Origin: Spirochaetales bacterium | GTDB taxonomy: Bacteria; Spirochaetota; Spirochaetia; DAHUYW01 | Length of the DNA: 35,149 nt | Direction of reading: 5' to 3' | Assembly (NCBI GenBank): GCA_027314665.1 | Contig: DAHVAK010000112.1 | Location: 1 to 35,149 of the forward strand | Shown here: piece by piece, positions 33,888-35,149 of the stretch | How the letters are laid out: every line of letters starts with the position of its first letter | Numbering within the stretch: the stretch's first letter is position 1 | The notes under the pieces: generated by a model | The model's database searches: none | Told to the model about the DNA's origin: nothing | What the model saw: only the letters and a program-made list of their open reading frames with translations | Made by a program: the position numbers and the translations under genes

Positions 33888-34928
33888 TCAGTAATCGACC
33901 TCTCGGCCCGTCCCGACGAGGGCTTTCGTGGACAGCAGCCCGCAGGCAGCCATGATGTCCTCGCCGCGCGAGGCGCGGATGGTGGTCATGATCCCGCTGG
34001 CTTTCAGCTGCTGCTCGAAGCGGACCATGCTCTCCTCGGAGGAGCTCGCAAGGGGGGTGCCGGGAATCGGATGGAAGCGAATGAGATTGACCCGGCAGCG
34101 AAGGCCGGAGAGGATTCGGACGAGCTCCTTCGCGTGGCGTGGGGTATCGTTGAGGCCGTCGAACATGATGTACTCGAACGAGATCCGCCTTCGGCGGGCG
34201 ATCGGGCTCTCCCGAAGCGCCGCGAGAACCTCCGGGAGGGGATAGACGTTCTGGACCGGCATCAGCCTCCGTCTCTCCTCATCGAAGGGCGAGTGGAGGC
34301 TGATGGCAAGGTGGCTCTCGCTGCGCTTGAGGAAGTCGCGCATGGCCGGGATGATCCCGACGGTGGAGACGGTGATCCGGCGCGGGCTCAAGGAGAAGCC
34401 CCATTCGGAGGTGAGGATCTCGAGGCTTGAAAGAACCGCCTCGAGGTTGTCGAGCGGCTCGCCCATCCCCATGTAGACGATGTTCGTGACCTGCCCGTGC
34501 TCCGGGAGGCTGCGGTACTGGCTGACGATCTCCCCCGCGCTCAGGTTGCCTTGAAAACCCTGCTTCCCGGTCATGCAGAAGAGACACCCCATCTTGCAGC
34601 CGACCTGTGTCGAGAGACACAGCGTGGCGCGCTCCCCCTCGGGTATGAAGGCTGTCTCGATAAATCGCGCGTGAGCGGTCGGATAGAGGTATTTCTTTGT
34701 CCCGTCGCTTGAAAGGCTCACGCGCTCGGGCTCTCGTCGGCCGATCTCGACGCGCTCGCCGAGGATCTGCCGCAACCTCTTGGGAAGGTTGTGCATGGCG
34801 TCGAAGTCGCTTGCTCCCTGCTTGTAGAGCCAGCGTGCGAGCTGCGTGGCGACAAAGGCGGGCGCGTCGAGCTCCTGGGCGAGCGCGCGAAGCTGGGCGA
34901 GGGTCTTGCCAAAGAGGGGTTCTTTCAT
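33888..34928 (-). CDS. rlmN: 23S rRNA (adenine-2503-C2)-methyltransferase
   Basis: A 346-residue radical-SAM enzyme that methylates A2503 of 23S rRNA (and A37 of some tRNAs). The iron-sulfur cluster cysteines are C111, C115 and C118 in CKMGCLFC. The second essential Cys, C329, is in MAACGLLS near the C-terminus, so both catalytic parts are intact. YMGMGEPLDN and ISLHSPFDEERRRLMP are also typical. Its ATG lies six bases after the stop of the ferredoxin-reductase-like gene, so it is co-transcribed with it. The ribosome site is weak, which may point to translational coupling. Confidence 0.95.
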   Translation of the reverse strand: MKEPLFGKTLAQLRALAQELDAPAFVATQLARWLYKQGASDFDAMHNLPKRLRQILGERVEIGRREPERVSLSSDGTKKYLYPTAHARFIETAFIPEGERATLCLSTQVGCKMGCLFCMTGKQGFQGNLSAGEIVSQYRSLPEHGQVTNIVYMGMGEPLDNLEAVLSSLEILTSEWGFSLSPRRITVSTVGIIPAMRDFLKRSESHLAISLHSPFDEERRRLMPVQNVYPLPEVLAALRESPIARRRRISFEYIMFDGLNDTPRHAKELVRILSGLRCRVNLIRFHPIPGTPLASSSEESMVRFEQQLKASGIMTTIRASRGEDIMAACGLLSTKALVGTGREVDY

Positions 34929-34934
34929 CTTTCG

Positions 34935-35149
34935 TCAGAAGTAGATCTCAGAAAGCACCTGCTTGAAGGGCACGCCCTTCCCGATGAGAAGATCCCGGAC
35001 GTCTACGACCATCCCGGCGCTGCCGCACAGGAGATAGCGCTGATCCGCCGGCAGCGATTGCCGCGAAAGCCACTCGGTGAGCCGTCCGGCGAAGACTCCC
35101 TGCGCCTCCTCTTGGGAGCTGCAACAAATATAGTGATCTGCAAGAAGGT
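34935..35149 (-). CDS. ferredoxin-NADP reductase-like protein, 3' end only
   Basis: The last 71 codons of a gene that continues past the window edge. The protein ends LLCGSAGMVVDVRDLLIGKG followed by VPFKQVLSEIYF and TGA. YLLCGSAGMVVDV is the NADP-binding end of the ferredoxin-NADP reductase family, and the terminal aromatic residue, which stacks on the flavin in plant-type enzymes, is Phe here. Upstream residues (ADHYICCSSQEEAQGVFAGRLTEWL) fit the preceding helix. It is translated in the same direction as rlmN, six bases apart. Whether the substrate is ferredoxin, flavodoxin or another carrier is unknown. Confidence 0.75.
   Translation of the reverse strand, partial: LLADHYICCSSQEEAQGVFAGRLTEWLSRQSLPADQRYLLCGSAGMVVDVRDLLIGKGVPFKQVLSEIYF

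Noticed and set aside
1-35149. CRISPR arrays, tRNA or rRNA genes, insertion sequences
   Set aside because: No regularly spaced repeats, cloverleaf-like sequence, rRNA motifs or transposase-like proteins were seen on either strand by eye.

Overview
The window comes from a GC-rich bacterium, most likely a member of the Spirochaetota. The case for this is cumulative: a remnant lipoprotein resembling the M30/hyicolysin peptidases I associate with treponemes, a sugar-binding protein whose mature part begins SGSKE, a HisKA_2-type sensor kinase, and a GT4 glycosyltransferase facing a GH130 gene. No rRNA, tRNA, CRISPR array, transposase or integrase was seen. The assignment is inference.

Left part (1-10.6 kb): a short-chain dehydrogenase, then two translationally coupled envelope genes that both carry lesions (960-2696). 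Next is a GAF-GGDEF diguanylate cyclase whose long leader holds a structured RNA candidate ending in an intrinsic terminator (4119-4231). An unrecognised helical protein, a UbiE-like methyltransferase and a small membrane protein follow. Last is a tight operon of a PIG-L deacetylase, a GT4 glycosyltransferase and an (alpha/alpha)6 glycosidase.

Middle (10.6-18.4 kb): a sugar-uptake cassette with visibly lower GC. Lines I counted by hand were about 43-60% GC inside and 65-68% in the flanks. It contains a binding protein and two permeases of an ABC sugar transporter without an ATPase gene, an AraC-type regulator, and a 1127-residue DUF5107-like/TPR protein. Two promoters in the cassette carry the same short direct-repeat pair at exactly 20-bp spacing, which I predict are the regulator's operators.

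Right part (18.4-35.1 kb): PBP2 (mrdA) follows a GH130-type gene on the minus strand, which diverges from a GT4 protein carrying an extra C-terminal domain. Then come a membrane-bound HisKA_2 kinase with a degenerate N box, a conserved protein of unknown function behind two strong inverted repeats, a fused MFS/spermidine-synthase-like protein and an Fsr-type MFS exporter. An AT-rich promoter island drives a DoxX-like/OprB-like porin pair. The window ends with glpD, rlmN and the 3' end of a ferredoxin-NADP reductase-like gene.

Taken together the window is rich in carbohydrate functions: uptake, two GT4 enzymes, GH130 and GH100-like enzymes, a DUF5107 protein and a porin. GlpD and the UbiE-like enzyme suggest a quinone-linked respiratory chain. 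Many convergent genes end within 0-15 bases of each other, and one pair overlaps by 49 bases.
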